Below, one piece after another: positions 45,261 through 52,498 of a DNA stretch of 52,498 nt; position 1 is the stretch's first letter; each line of letters begins with the position of its first letter. A program made the translations under genes and the position numbers. The DNA is from an uncultured Desulfovibrio sp. (GTDB lineage: Bacteria > Desulfobacterota > Desulfovibrionia > Desulfovibrionales > Desulfovibrionaceae). The notes under the pieces are model-generated. The model did not search any database, was not told the origin of the DNA, and was given only the letters and a program-made list of their open reading frames with translations. The stretch covers positions 1 to 52,498 of the forward strand of contig CAMQVJ010000006.1 of NCBI GenBank assembly GCA_947038175.1, read 5' to 3'.

Positions 45261-48200
45261 ATGATTAATAAAAATATACATACAAATGACGCAAATTCCC
45301 ATGAAAGCACTCCTGATGAGAAAATTGCCGAGTTGAACGCAAAATTACAAAATCTTTCAAATACGAATCAAAATTCAAGTACTATCGCTGGCTCTGAACC
45401 TGACGCTGATTCTAGCACTGACACAGAAGTCCCTGCAAATACTTTCATATCAGAAATGACCTCATCAGACATCGAAAACAGCCAAGTCTTCAGCACTGAA
45501 AATACTCACATGCCAAATGCCATTGGTATGCAAGACACGGAAAATACAACGGATACGGCAAATACAATTGGCATGCCATGTACCACAGGCAGTACAGACA
45601 GTACAGACAGTACAGATAGCACAGACAGCACAGACAGCACAGACAGTAATGATGCCAATCATAGTAATGATAGCGACAGCATGCAGAAAGAGTCCCTCTT
45701 CACTTCCATGTCACATGATATAAATTTTGAGAATAAAGATAGCAGCACTGATACCCCGCCTATGAGTCATAATACTTCACATAGTGAAAACGCTTCTACG
45801 GAAGAAGAGACTAAAGATAAAAATCATACTCCACACAATTCTACAAACCTAGATTCACTTACTGCCACAGAAAAAGAACAGGACGATTCCAACACGACAA
45901 CATCTGGTCATGGTAAAGATAATAATCAAAGCGAAACAAATCAAGCTGACAAGCCCGTGCAAGCCATACACAATAGCACAGACAGCAGCACAGAAGCCCA
46001 AATAAAAACAGAAAAAAAACAGCATACACCTCAAAAATCAAGCACAAAGAAAATTCTCCCTGCCAGCATACAAGAAGCGGGCCTTGCAGAAAAAGCGTTT
46101 CAAATATGCTCAAAAGTGGCCTTACCCATACTTTTATTATTGACCTTGGCTGTCTGCACTCAACAATTCTTTTTCCCAAGAGATTTTTGGTTTTCCGAAG
46201 AAGTGCGCCTTGCTGAAGTGTATATGAATATGGTCACCAGTGGGAATTTTTTACACCTCACACTCAACGGTGCGCCCTTTGGTGAAGTTGGCCCGCTTTA
46301 CTTTCTTTGTATTTGGGCTATTGACGCTATTCCTCAGGTGGATATGCCCCTCGCATTTTTTGGCGCCTCCACTCTTTTTGCCTTATTCTTCGTGAGCAGC
46401 ACATGGCTCCTCGCTCGAGGGATTGGCTTCAATAAACAAATTGCGTTTGCCGCTGGGCTTATTTGCTTATCGACCTTTTTCTTTATAGGGCTCAGTAATT
46501 ACAGCCGTATGGATTTGCTTTATACTTCTTTTATTAATATTTCTCTCTTATGCTTTTATCGTGGATGGAATAAACAAAATGGCTTTATTTGGCTCTGTTT
46601 TGCTTTTATTTTCATGGCAGCAAGCACTTTAGTGAATGGGCCTTTTACCGTTATTATGGTTTTTGTTGCGAGTATTTTCTATCTTATATGGAGCGGAAAA
46701 CCAAGAAAACTTAATAGTGGCGACGGACTTTTAGGCTTTAGCCTTTTCCTTCTTATTATTTTTGGTTGGTTAGCGTATCTTTATATGAGCGATCAAGGCG
46801 AATACATAGGAGCTATAATCCAAAGCCAAATTATTGAACAATTTTCCCCAGAACAAGCCGACATCAAGCCTTTTTGGTACTACTCTATTGCTCTACCGCT
46901 TGTTTTTCTGCCTTGGATTCTTCTTCTGCCTTTTGTAAATTGGTGGAAGCGAATAAAAGATATTCCAACAATTATTAGAACTCGCAAGGAAAACACCTCT
47001 TCTGCATGGCTTCTTTCGCTTCTTATTTCCGGCCTTCTCTTACTTTCCTTTATGGGCACAAAAGATGGCGTTTATCTTATGCCTCTTCTACCTGTTTTGG
47101 CTATTTTATCAGCAAAAGCGCTACTTAACCTCAGTCCAAAACGCAGTAGACTTTTCTTTGGCGTGCTTGCAGCCCTTCTTTTTGTTGTGGGTACTTTCTT
47201 CATTCTTTTCGAATTCCATGCCTATATTTTTAGATACCTTCCAAAAATATGGCTTATTCCAAAAGAAATCCCTACATACATAAACGTAGCAACAACCAAT
47301 ACCTATTTTGGACTTGTCGTTGTGGGAGCTTTATTTACACTTCTTGCCCTTGGCTTGTGGCGCTTTACTCGTCGCAGTTTTGCGGGGGGCTCACTCCTTC
47401 TTTATACTTTGGGGCTTATTATCAGCATACAACCACTTCATATGCTTGTTGCTCCACAGCTCGACTCCATACTCAGCCCCAAAGCTCAGGGCGAGATTTT
47501 CGCTGAGTATAAAGAAAAAGGATATGTTCCTGCAAGTTTTGCCATTTACCCAAATGTCTATACTTATTACTATAATACTGCGCAACATAAAGAAATATAT
47601 CCTCAAGATACTATTTATAGCATTAGAAATATTGCTGACCTCAACCACTTTCTTAGCACACACCCAAAAGTAATTTTAGCAATACCCATGGATAGATGGG
47701 AAATATTGGCCAATCAAAACTACTCGCGGATAATACAAAGCCAATGGCTTGAAAGCCAAGAAATTGTTCTCACTCTATGGGAAGCACCTCAGCTCACAGA
47801 TAATCAATTTAAAAACAATAATTCTACATTCGTAAGCGGTGACGTGCAAGAAAATACAAGCATAGAAACCAATACAAACGATATAAGTGAGACAAGCACT
47901 ACAAGTAATACAAATGGCACAAAAACACAAAGCGAAACACAAAGAGACTCACAGCAGAGCGTAGAAAGCCCTGAAATGCCAAATAAAACCGAAGTACCCA
48001 ATAAAACTAAAATGCCAAACACAACTAAGGCATCTGAATCGGACATGGAAAATGGCTTAGGAATAGCAAGTGAATCTGAAAACGCAGGTGTCGTGAATGA
48101 GCCTGAAAAATCAGATGCACCTAGTGAATCGGATATATTAGATATCTCTGGCACGCCTTCCACTGTGCAAAACCCAAATACCACCCCCAACAATCTTCCT

Positions 48201-48596
48201 ATAAAGCAAAATGCAGAGCAAAAGACGGAACTAAATATACCATCAAATACAGGCGCAGCAATACAAGAACAAGTAATGGATAAAGAATTAGACATACAAT
48301 CAAGCACAGACACAATAACTGAGCAAATGCCTCCTCTGAGTGAAAATGCTCCTCAGCAAGCCCCACAAAATACTGCGATAGATAGTGAATTAAGCGAAGA
48401 TACAGACGGGAATACTAACAAAGCTGCTGATAAAAATAGTATCGAAAATATGGGCGAAAATGCTGACGAAAAGACGAACGCCCCTACAGCTGAATCTCAA
48501 AACCCTATAACAACGCCCCGTTTAGATGACCGAATCCTAAGCTTCATGGAAGACTTGCTTCTACCAAAAGCTGAACAACAAGAGCAAAAGAACTAA
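45261..48596 (+). CDS. PMT/ArnT-like membrane glycosyltransferase with long disordered tails
   Basis: The 1111-residue protein has a GT39/ArnT-like core at about 285-845: the first periplasmic loop carries FWFSEEVRLAEVYMNM (the usual DE motif here EE) and GAPFGEVGPLYF, then many helices and a soluble domain. Such enzymes transfer sugars from lipid carriers to lipid A or proteins. The first 280 and last 260 residues are disordered, rich in Ser, Thr, Asn and Asp. Residues about 109-129 are a (Ser-Thr-Asp) repeat made from a 9-base DNA repeat. No relative I know has such tails. A TATAAT at 45196-45201 may be its -10. Confidence 0.8.
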   Translation: MINKNIHTNDANSHESTPDEKIAELNAKLQNLSNTNQNSSTIAGSEPDADSSTDTEVPANTFISEMTSSDIENSQVFSTENTHMPNAIGMQDTENTTDTANTIGMPCTTGSTDSTDSTDSTDSTDSTDSNDANHSNDSDSMQKESLFTSMSHDINFENKDSSTDTPPMSHNTSHSENASTEEETKDKNHTPHNSTNLDSLTATEKEQDDSNTTTSGHGKDNNQSETNQADKPVQAIHNSTDSSTEAQIKTEKKQHTPQKSSTKKILPASIQEAGLAEKAFQICSKVALPILLLLTLAVCTQQFFFPRDFWFSEEVRLAEVYMNMVTSGNFLHLTLNGAPFGEVGPLYFLCIWAIDAIPQVDMPLAFFGASTLFALFFVSSTWLLARGIGFNKQIAFAAGLICLSTFFFIGLSNYSRMDLLYTSFINISLLCFYRGWNKQNGFIWLCFAFIFMAASTLVNGPFTVIMVFVASIFYLIWSGKPRKLNSGDGLLGFSLFLLIIFGWLAYLYMSDQGEYIGAIIQSQIIEQFSPEQADIKPFWYYSIALPLVFLPWILLLPFVNWWKRIKDIPTIIRTRKENTSSAWLLSLLISGLLLLSFMGTKDGVYLMPLLPVLAILSAKALLNLSPKRSRLFFGVLAALLFVVGTFFILFEFHAYIFRYLPKIWLIPKEIPTYINVATTNTYFGLVVVGALFTLLALGLWRFTRRSFAGGSLLLYTLGLIISIQPLHMLVAPQLDSILSPKAQGEIFAEYKEKGYVPASFAIYPNVYTYYYNTAQHKEIYPQDTIYSIRNIADLNHFLSTHPKVILAIPMDRWEILANQNYSRIIQSQWLESQEIVLTLWEAPQLTDNQFKNNNSTFVSGDVQENTSIETNTNDISETSTTSNTNGTKTQSETQRDSQQSVESPEMPNKTEVPNKTKMPNTTKASESDMENGLGIASESENAGVVNEPEKSDAPSESDILDISGTPSTVQNPNTTPNNLPIKQNAEQKTELNIPSNTGAAIQEQVMDKELDIQSSTDTITEQMPPLSENAPQQAPQNTAIDSELSEDTDGNTNKAADKNSIENMGENADEKTNAPTAESQNPITTPRLDDRILSFMEDLLLPKAEQQEQKN

Positions 48597-48680
48597 GCAT
48601 ATATAGAATACAACAAGCAATGAGCTCACTAATCCAATCAACATCTTGCACGTTTTTTTTACCTAAATTGAGGATATAAT

Positions 48681-49295
48681 ATGGAATATCTATGGATACT
48701 CGTCAGCTTTTTTTCTGGTTCTTTACCGTTTGCTGTCATCATTTCAAAAGTATTTAAAGGCATAGATCCACGTAAAGAAGGGAGTAAAAACCCAGGGACA
48801 ACAAATGTTTGTAGATTATGCGGTCTTCCTTGCGGTATTTTAACCTTAGTATGCGATATACTCAAAGGCACAATTCCTGTTTATGTAAGCCTCCTTCTTT
48901 TTCCCCATAGTGAATATTCATGGGTTCAAAGTGCTTGTGCTTTTGCGGCAGTTCTTGGGCATATAAAATCACCGTTTCTCGGTTTCCATGGTGGGAAAGG
49001 AGTTGCCACAGGCATTGGTGTACTTATCCCTCTTGCTATTATCCCCCTTTTATGCGGCGCTTTTATTTGCGTTGTTGCTATTCTTGCCAGCGGTTACGTT
49101 TCCGCAGGCGCATTAACTCTTTATACGATTTTGCCCGTTTTATATTACGTTTTTGGCGCAACAGAGTGGATTCCTCTTTCTCTCATTATGCTTGTTCTCG
49201 TCGTTTTCACCCATAGGGCCAATATAAAACGCCTTCTAAGAGGAGAAGAAAAATCATGGAAGAAAGTCAAAGAGAATAAGGAAAATCCTGCATAA
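48681..49295 (+). CDS. plsY: Acyl-phosphate glycerol-3-phosphate acyltransferase PlsY
   Basis: PlsY makes lysophosphatidic acid from acyl-phosphate, the first step of phospholipid synthesis. The 204-residue membrane protein has all three family motifs: SGSLPFAVIISK (near 14), GSKNPGTTNVCRLCG (near 34) and GHIKSPFLGFHGGKGVATGIGV (near 93). Helix count is normal. It has no operon partner. GAGGATATAAT precedes the ATG. Confidence 0.97.
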   Translation: MEYLWILVSFFSGSLPFAVIISKVFKGIDPRKEGSKNPGTTNVCRLCGLPCGILTLVCDILKGTIPVYVSLLLFPHSEYSWVQSACAFAAVLGHIKSPFLGFHGGKGVATGIGVLIPLAIIPLLCGAFICVVAILASGYVSAGALTLYTILPVLYYVFGATEWIPLSLIMLVLVVFTHRANIKRLLRGEEKSWKKVKENKENPA

Positions 49296-49361
49296 GTTTT
49301 CAAAGTGCTTTTTCTTTTTCCCAATTTAATTGCTTTATTTTCTGAATTTCGCAAAAAATTA

Positions 49362-49390
49362 TCGACAAAAAATTTTATATATTGTATTAA
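49362..49390 (+). promoter_or_regulatory. Candidate promoter for hpf
   Basis: TCGACA, 17 bases, TATTAA, about 55 bases before hpf. A 17-base palindrome, AACTTATT-T-AATAAGTT at 49400-49416, lies just after it and could be an operator or leader hairpin. Confidence 0.45.
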
Positions 49391-49443
49391 TAGACTTAGA
49401 ACTTATTTAATAAGTTGAAATTATCTGTTACAGGGAGGTTTTT

Positions 49444-49983
49444 ATGAATATTGATTTTACTTTTAAGAATTTTGACCCCTCCGAGCATCTCAAGAAATAC
49501 GCAAGACGTCGCTTTGAAAAAGTGGGACGTTTTCTTGGTAAGTCTCCAGCACTCACCATGCAAGTTGTTTTAGCTGTTGATAAATTTCGCCAAATCGTTG
49601 AAGTACAGCTTTCAGGTGAAGGCTTGAATATTAACGCAACGGACCAATCTTCCGACATGTATGCAAGCATTGACCTTGTAACTGATAAGATCGAATCACA
49701 AGTTCGTAAGTCAGCAGACAAGGGACAATCCAATCGCAGAAAAAGCCGTGATAACGTTAATTTTGATGTTTATACGTATGAGTTGCAAGAAGAAAATGGA
49801 ACTCAAGTGGTTAATGGTACGGAAAACTTCGCACCAAAACCGTTGCATATCGATGAAGCTATCATGCAATTGCAACAAAATGACAATGAAGTTTTAGTTT
49901 TCATTAACGCAGAACTTGATCGCATTAATGTCATTTACCGCAAAAAGAACGGTGAATTTGGAATCATTGATCCTATAGTTTAA
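49444..49983 (+). CDS. hpf: Long-form ribosome hibernation promoting factor
   Basis: The 179-residue protein has an HPF/RaiA domain at the N terminus (MNIDFTFKNFDPSEHLKKYA through about 100). A linker and a C-terminal dimerisation domain follow (KPLHIDEAIMQLQQNDNEVLVFINAELDRINVIYRKKNGEFGIIDP, positions about 131-177). The long form makes 100S ribosome dimers in starvation. GGGAGG before the ATG is strong. It precedes rapZ, as in rpoN-hpf-rapZ regions, but rpoN and ptsN are absent here. Confidence 0.95.
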   Translation: MNIDFTFKNFDPSEHLKKYARRRFEKVGRFLGKSPALTMQVVLAVDKFRQIVEVQLSGEGLNINATDQSSDMYASIDLVTDKIESQVRKSADKGQSNRRKSRDNVNFDVYTYELQEENGTQVVNGTENFAPKPLHIDEAIMQLQQNDNEVLVFINAELDRINVIYRKKNGEFGIIDPIV

Positions 49984-50000
49984 TTTAAAATTCCATATAT

Positions 50001-50030
50001 ATAAGGAGTAATAGAAATATTGCTCCTTAT
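50001..50030 (+). terminator. Possible terminator or attenuating hairpin between hpf and rapZ
   Basis: ATAAGGAGTAAT pairs with ATTGCTCCTTAT (one G-U pair) around a six-base loop, followed by TCTTTA. The T-run is weak, so read-through to rapZ is likely. Confidence 0.5.
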
Positions 50031-50070
50031 TCTTTATCAAAGAGTCTAGCCCCTCCCCGCAACATATTTA

Positions 50071-51009
50071 ATGGATGCACTCCGTATGTCAGATAAAATA
50101 AACAGTGTGAACACACAAATACAGCAAACAGCAAAACCAATTCTTCTTATAAATGGGCTTTCTGGTGCGGGGATGAGTACCGCTTTGCAAGTTTTTGAGG
50201 ATTTGAATTTCTTCACTGCGAACGGCCTTCCTCCCACACTCATCAAGGAATTTTCTGACCTTGCAAAAAAACCAGATATGCAGCACTTTAGAGGCCTTGC
50301 CCTTGGACTAGATATGCGCCGAGAAAAGAGCAGTGCCCTTTTGCAGGAACTTATTCCAGCACTCGACGCTATGCGTAAAGACGGGCAGAATATTACCATT
50401 ATTTTTATTGAAGCAAGTAACGATAGTATTATAAAAAGATATATGACCACAAGACGCCCCCACCCCTTAGAGATTGAGGGGTTTACTCTTGAAAGTTCTA
50501 TTATAAAAGAAAGAATTTTACTTGAACCCGTCAAGCAACATGCTAATATTATTATTGATACATCAAATTATTCCTTGCATGATTTGCGGCGATTTCTCCA
50601 GCGTAAATTTAATAAAGTAAAAGAAAACACCTCCGCTATGCATATTAACCTTATTAGCTTTGGTTTTAAGTATGGTGTGCCAAAAGAAGCGGATATGGTT
50701 TTCGATGTGCGGTTTTTACCAAACCCCTATTTCTCAGATGAACTTCGCCCCTACTCTGGGCAAGATCAAAATATCGTTGATTATGTTTTTGCAGAAAAAA
50801 GCAGTCTCGATTTTAGAGATAAGCTTTTAGAATACTTACAATTCACTCTTCCCTACTTTGATAGCGAAGGTCGTTATCGAGTGTGTATTGCCATCGGCTG
50901 CACAGGGGGAAGACATAGGTCTGTGGCAATGACTGAATTTATGAGCAAGGCTCTCAACCAATCGGGTTATGCTGTGACTTTAGAGCATAGGCATCTCAAC
51001 TTAGATTAG
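50071..51009 (+). CDS. rapZ: RNase adapter protein RapZ with altered Walker A
   Basis: RapZ regulates GlmZ small-RNA decay in enterics and binds aminosugar. Its N-terminal domain is P-loop-like. The 312-residue product keeps GLPPTLI, the GCTGGRHRSVAM C-terminal motif and FGFKYG. The P-loop, normally G-L-S-G-x-G-K-S/T, reads GLSGAGMST at about 29-37, so Met replaces the Lys by a single base change (AAG to ATG). Nucleotide binding by the N-terminal domain should be impaired. An in-frame ATG at 50086 is an alternative start; neither has a clear binding site. Confidence 0.93.
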   Translation: MDALRMSDKINSVNTQIQQTAKPILLINGLSGAGMSTALQVFEDLNFFTANGLPPTLIKEFSDLAKKPDMQHFRGLALGLDMRREKSSALLQELIPALDAMRKDGQNITIIFIEASNDSIIKRYMTTRRPHPLEIEGFTLESSIIKERILLEPVKQHANIIIDTSNYSLHDLRRFLQRKFNKVKENTSAMHINLISFGFKYGVPKEADMVFDVRFLPNPYFSDELRPYSGQDQNIVDYVFAEKSSLDFRDKLLEYLQFTLPYFDSEGRYRVCIAIGCTGGRHRSVAMTEFMSKALNQSGYAVTLEHRHLNLD

Positions 51010-51041
51010 AAACCGTTCTCCCCTATTAAAAAGAGATTATT

Positions 51042-52115
51042 ATGAACACAGAAATATATCAAAAACGCCGTGATGCCTTAAGAAAATCCTTATCCAAAGA
51101 AAATTTAGACGCTATTTTAGTTAGTTATGCTAGTAACAGGTTCTATCTTTCTGGTTTTGAACTGCATGACGGGCAATGCAACGAAAGCAGTGGGCATCTT
51201 CTCATTACCCAAACTGGACAAGATTATCTTTTCACAGATTCACGTTTTTACGAGGTTGCTTGCACTCTTTGGGAAAAGAATAGAATCGTCATTTATAAAT
51301 CCGCGGTTGAAGATATGCGTCTTTTTCTAAAGGACACAATGGGGAGCAAGAAAATTGGCATAGAAAGTAAAACAGTAAGCCATAATTTTTATGAAGAAAT
51401 ATCTCAAGGCTTGAACTTTGAATCATCTGATGGACTCATCGAAGATTTACGCATTATCAAAGACGCAAGTGAAATTTCTCTTATTGAAAAATCGGCTGCT
51501 CTTAATCATACCATGTTTCAGTGGCTACCTACAATATTAAAAGTGGGTACAAGTGAAGCGCAAATAGCTTATGGTATTGAGAAATATTTTAGGGAACATG
51601 GGGCAACGCAGTGCAGCTTTCCTTCCATTGTTGCAAAAAACACCCATGCCGCTCGCCCTCACCATGAACCGCAAGAAAGCGCTCTCCTTACAGAAAATTG
51701 CCATATACTCATTGATGCAGGCGCAAGATTAAACAATTATTGCTCCGATCAAACACGTACATTCTGGGTGGGCGCAAAAACAGAAACTCGCTTCCAAAAT
51801 ATGCTGGAACAAGTACAAGAAGCACAGAAAGCGGCTATCAACCTCCTGCACCCAGGCCTTACTTGCAGAGAAGCGCATCTTGCTGCCGTGAAATCTTTTG
51901 AAAAACATGGCGTAGAAAGCGCATTTACCCATTCCCTTGGGCATGGCATCGGTATCGACGTCCACGAAGAGCCTCGCCTCTCTATGCGTAGTGAACGTGT
52001 TCTCAAAGCAGGCATGGTGGTCACAGTTGAACCAGGGCTCTATTATGGCGACTATGGTGGCGTGCGCTGGGAACATATGGTGCTTATTACAGAAGATGGA
52101 CATAAAGTACTATAA
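51042..52115 (+). CDS. Xaa-Pro aminopeptidase (M24 family)
   Basis: The 357-residue pita-bread peptidase removes N-terminal residues before proline. All five metal ligands are visible: Asp in LIDAGA, Asp in YCSDQTRTF, His in HSLGHGIGIDVHE, Glu in VEPGLY and Glu in WEHMVL. The N-terminal creatinase-like domain (1-125) is complete. It is a cytosolic enzyme, likely in peptide turnover. It lies 30 bases after rapZ. GAGATTATT precedes the ATG. Confidence 0.93.
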   Translation: MNTEIYQKRRDALRKSLSKENLDAILVSYASNRFYLSGFELHDGQCNESSGHLLITQTGQDYLFTDSRFYEVACTLWEKNRIVIYKSAVEDMRLFLKDTMGSKKIGIESKTVSHNFYEEISQGLNFESSDGLIEDLRIIKDASEISLIEKSAALNHTMFQWLPTILKVGTSEAQIAYGIEKYFREHGATQCSFPSIVAKNTHAARPHHEPQESALLTENCHILIDAGARLNNYCSDQTRTFWVGAKTETRFQNMLEQVQEAQKAAINLLHPGLTCREAHLAAVKSFEKHGVESAFTHSLGHGIGIDVHEEPRLSMRSERVLKAGMVVTVEPGLYYGDYGGVRWEHMVLITEDGHKVL

Positions 52116-52498
52116 CAAATACTTATATTTTTTTTATTTTTTATTTTTTATTTTTTTTGGGGGAGTTGAACTCCCCCAAACCCCCACATTATGTATTTTC
52201 TGTAAACTTTGTTTACAAAAAATACTAAAATAGAAAGTAAGTCTAGCGAAAAAACCTCTCAAACGAGAATGTCTTTAGCCCACCTAGCCTCATATTATAA
52301 TTATTTTTTTTGGGGGAGTTGAACTCCCCCAAGCCCCCACGTTATGTATTTTCTGTGAACTTTGTTTACAGAAAATACTAAAATAGAAAGTAAGTTTAGC
52401 GAAGAAACCTCTCAAACGAGAAGGACTTCAGCCCACCTATGCTCTCAATATAAAATTTTTTGAGGGATAGGGGGTTTGGGGGAAAGGGAACTTTTTTA
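52116..52498. repeat. Repeat cluster at the right end, two near-identical 153-base units
   Basis: After pepP comes a T-rich run, then GGGGGAGTTGAACTCCCCC at 52159-52177, a C-rich tail and a TTTTCTGTAAAC-TTT-GTTTACAAAAAA-type hairpin. The whole is followed by a body ending in CAAACGAGAA. A second unit with the same core at 52312-52330 repeats the order 153 bases later with a few changes. The last 30 bases are G-rich and not resolved. No gene is seen. Confidence 0.8.

Noticed and set aside
45588..45650. CRISPR-like short repeats
   Set aside because: The 9-base repeat is coding, in frame, and has no spacers.

Overview
The window looks like chromosome from a motile, anaerobic, Gram-negative bacterium, most likely a low-GC member of the Desulfovibrionaceae (Desulfobacterota). 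The support is the gene order flhA-flhF-flhG-fliA-cheY-fliL, a very large DHH/CBS/nucleotidyltransferase fusion of the A-adding tRNA type, a DnaA ending in an RRHSTV-type DNA-binding motif, an Mla lipid-transport set, a lone HypC, and a paired hpf-rapZ. The sequence is AT-rich by eye, unlike most free-living Desulfovibrio, which would fit gut or host-associated relatives. That placement is inference from remembered families, not from a search.

Layout. 1-2.9 kb: a DciA-like DUF721 gene and dnaA, separated by an AT-rich gap that could be part of an origin. 2.9-7.7 kb: an acetyltransferase remnant and an RND efflux operon (acrA-acrB). 8.1-8.7 kb: an acetate/succinate transporter. 9.2-12.8 kb: an operon of a DegT-type aminotransferase and an HpsN-like histidinol-dehydrogenase homologue, divergent from a GntR/FCD regulator. 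12.9-14.8 kb: an AMIN-domain protein and a TPR protein. 15.3-22.3 kb: a flagellar/chemotaxis operon behind a good sigma-54 promoter. 22.5-25.7 kb: the tRNA nucleotidyltransferase fusion. 26.1-27.7 kb: an AI-2E-family permease and a purine phosphoribosyltransferase. 27.8-31.5 kb: mlaE-F-D-C-A. 31.8-36.5 kb: hypC, an MFS transporter, trmFO, an unknown small protein and a cysteine synthase. 36.6-40.4 kb: a glycosyltransferase, a partial hflK copy, hflK and hflC. 40.5-45 kb: a CI-like regulator with a palindromic operator, a lytic transglycosylase, a flavin reductase-like protein and an alpha/beta-hydrolase-fold protein that lacks its catalytic residues. 45.2-52.1 kb: a PMT/ArnT-like membrane glycosyltransferase with long disordered tails, plsY, hpf, rapZ and an aminopeptidase P.

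Functionally this is mostly envelope maintenance (Mla, HflKC, PlsY, transglycosylase, RND pump), motility control and housekeeping. The most likely unfamiliar pathway is the HpsN-like/DegT/GntR module, whose substrate may be a sulfonate or amino alcohol.

The most unusual DNA is a dispersed repeat family found mainly just after stop codons. It has a T-rich simple repeat, a GGGGGAGTTGAACTCCCCC palindrome, a C-rich strand and a second AT-rich hairpin. The second hairpin's sequence differs between copies while its pairing is largely kept. No tRNA, rRNA, CRISPR array or complete insertion sequence was seen.
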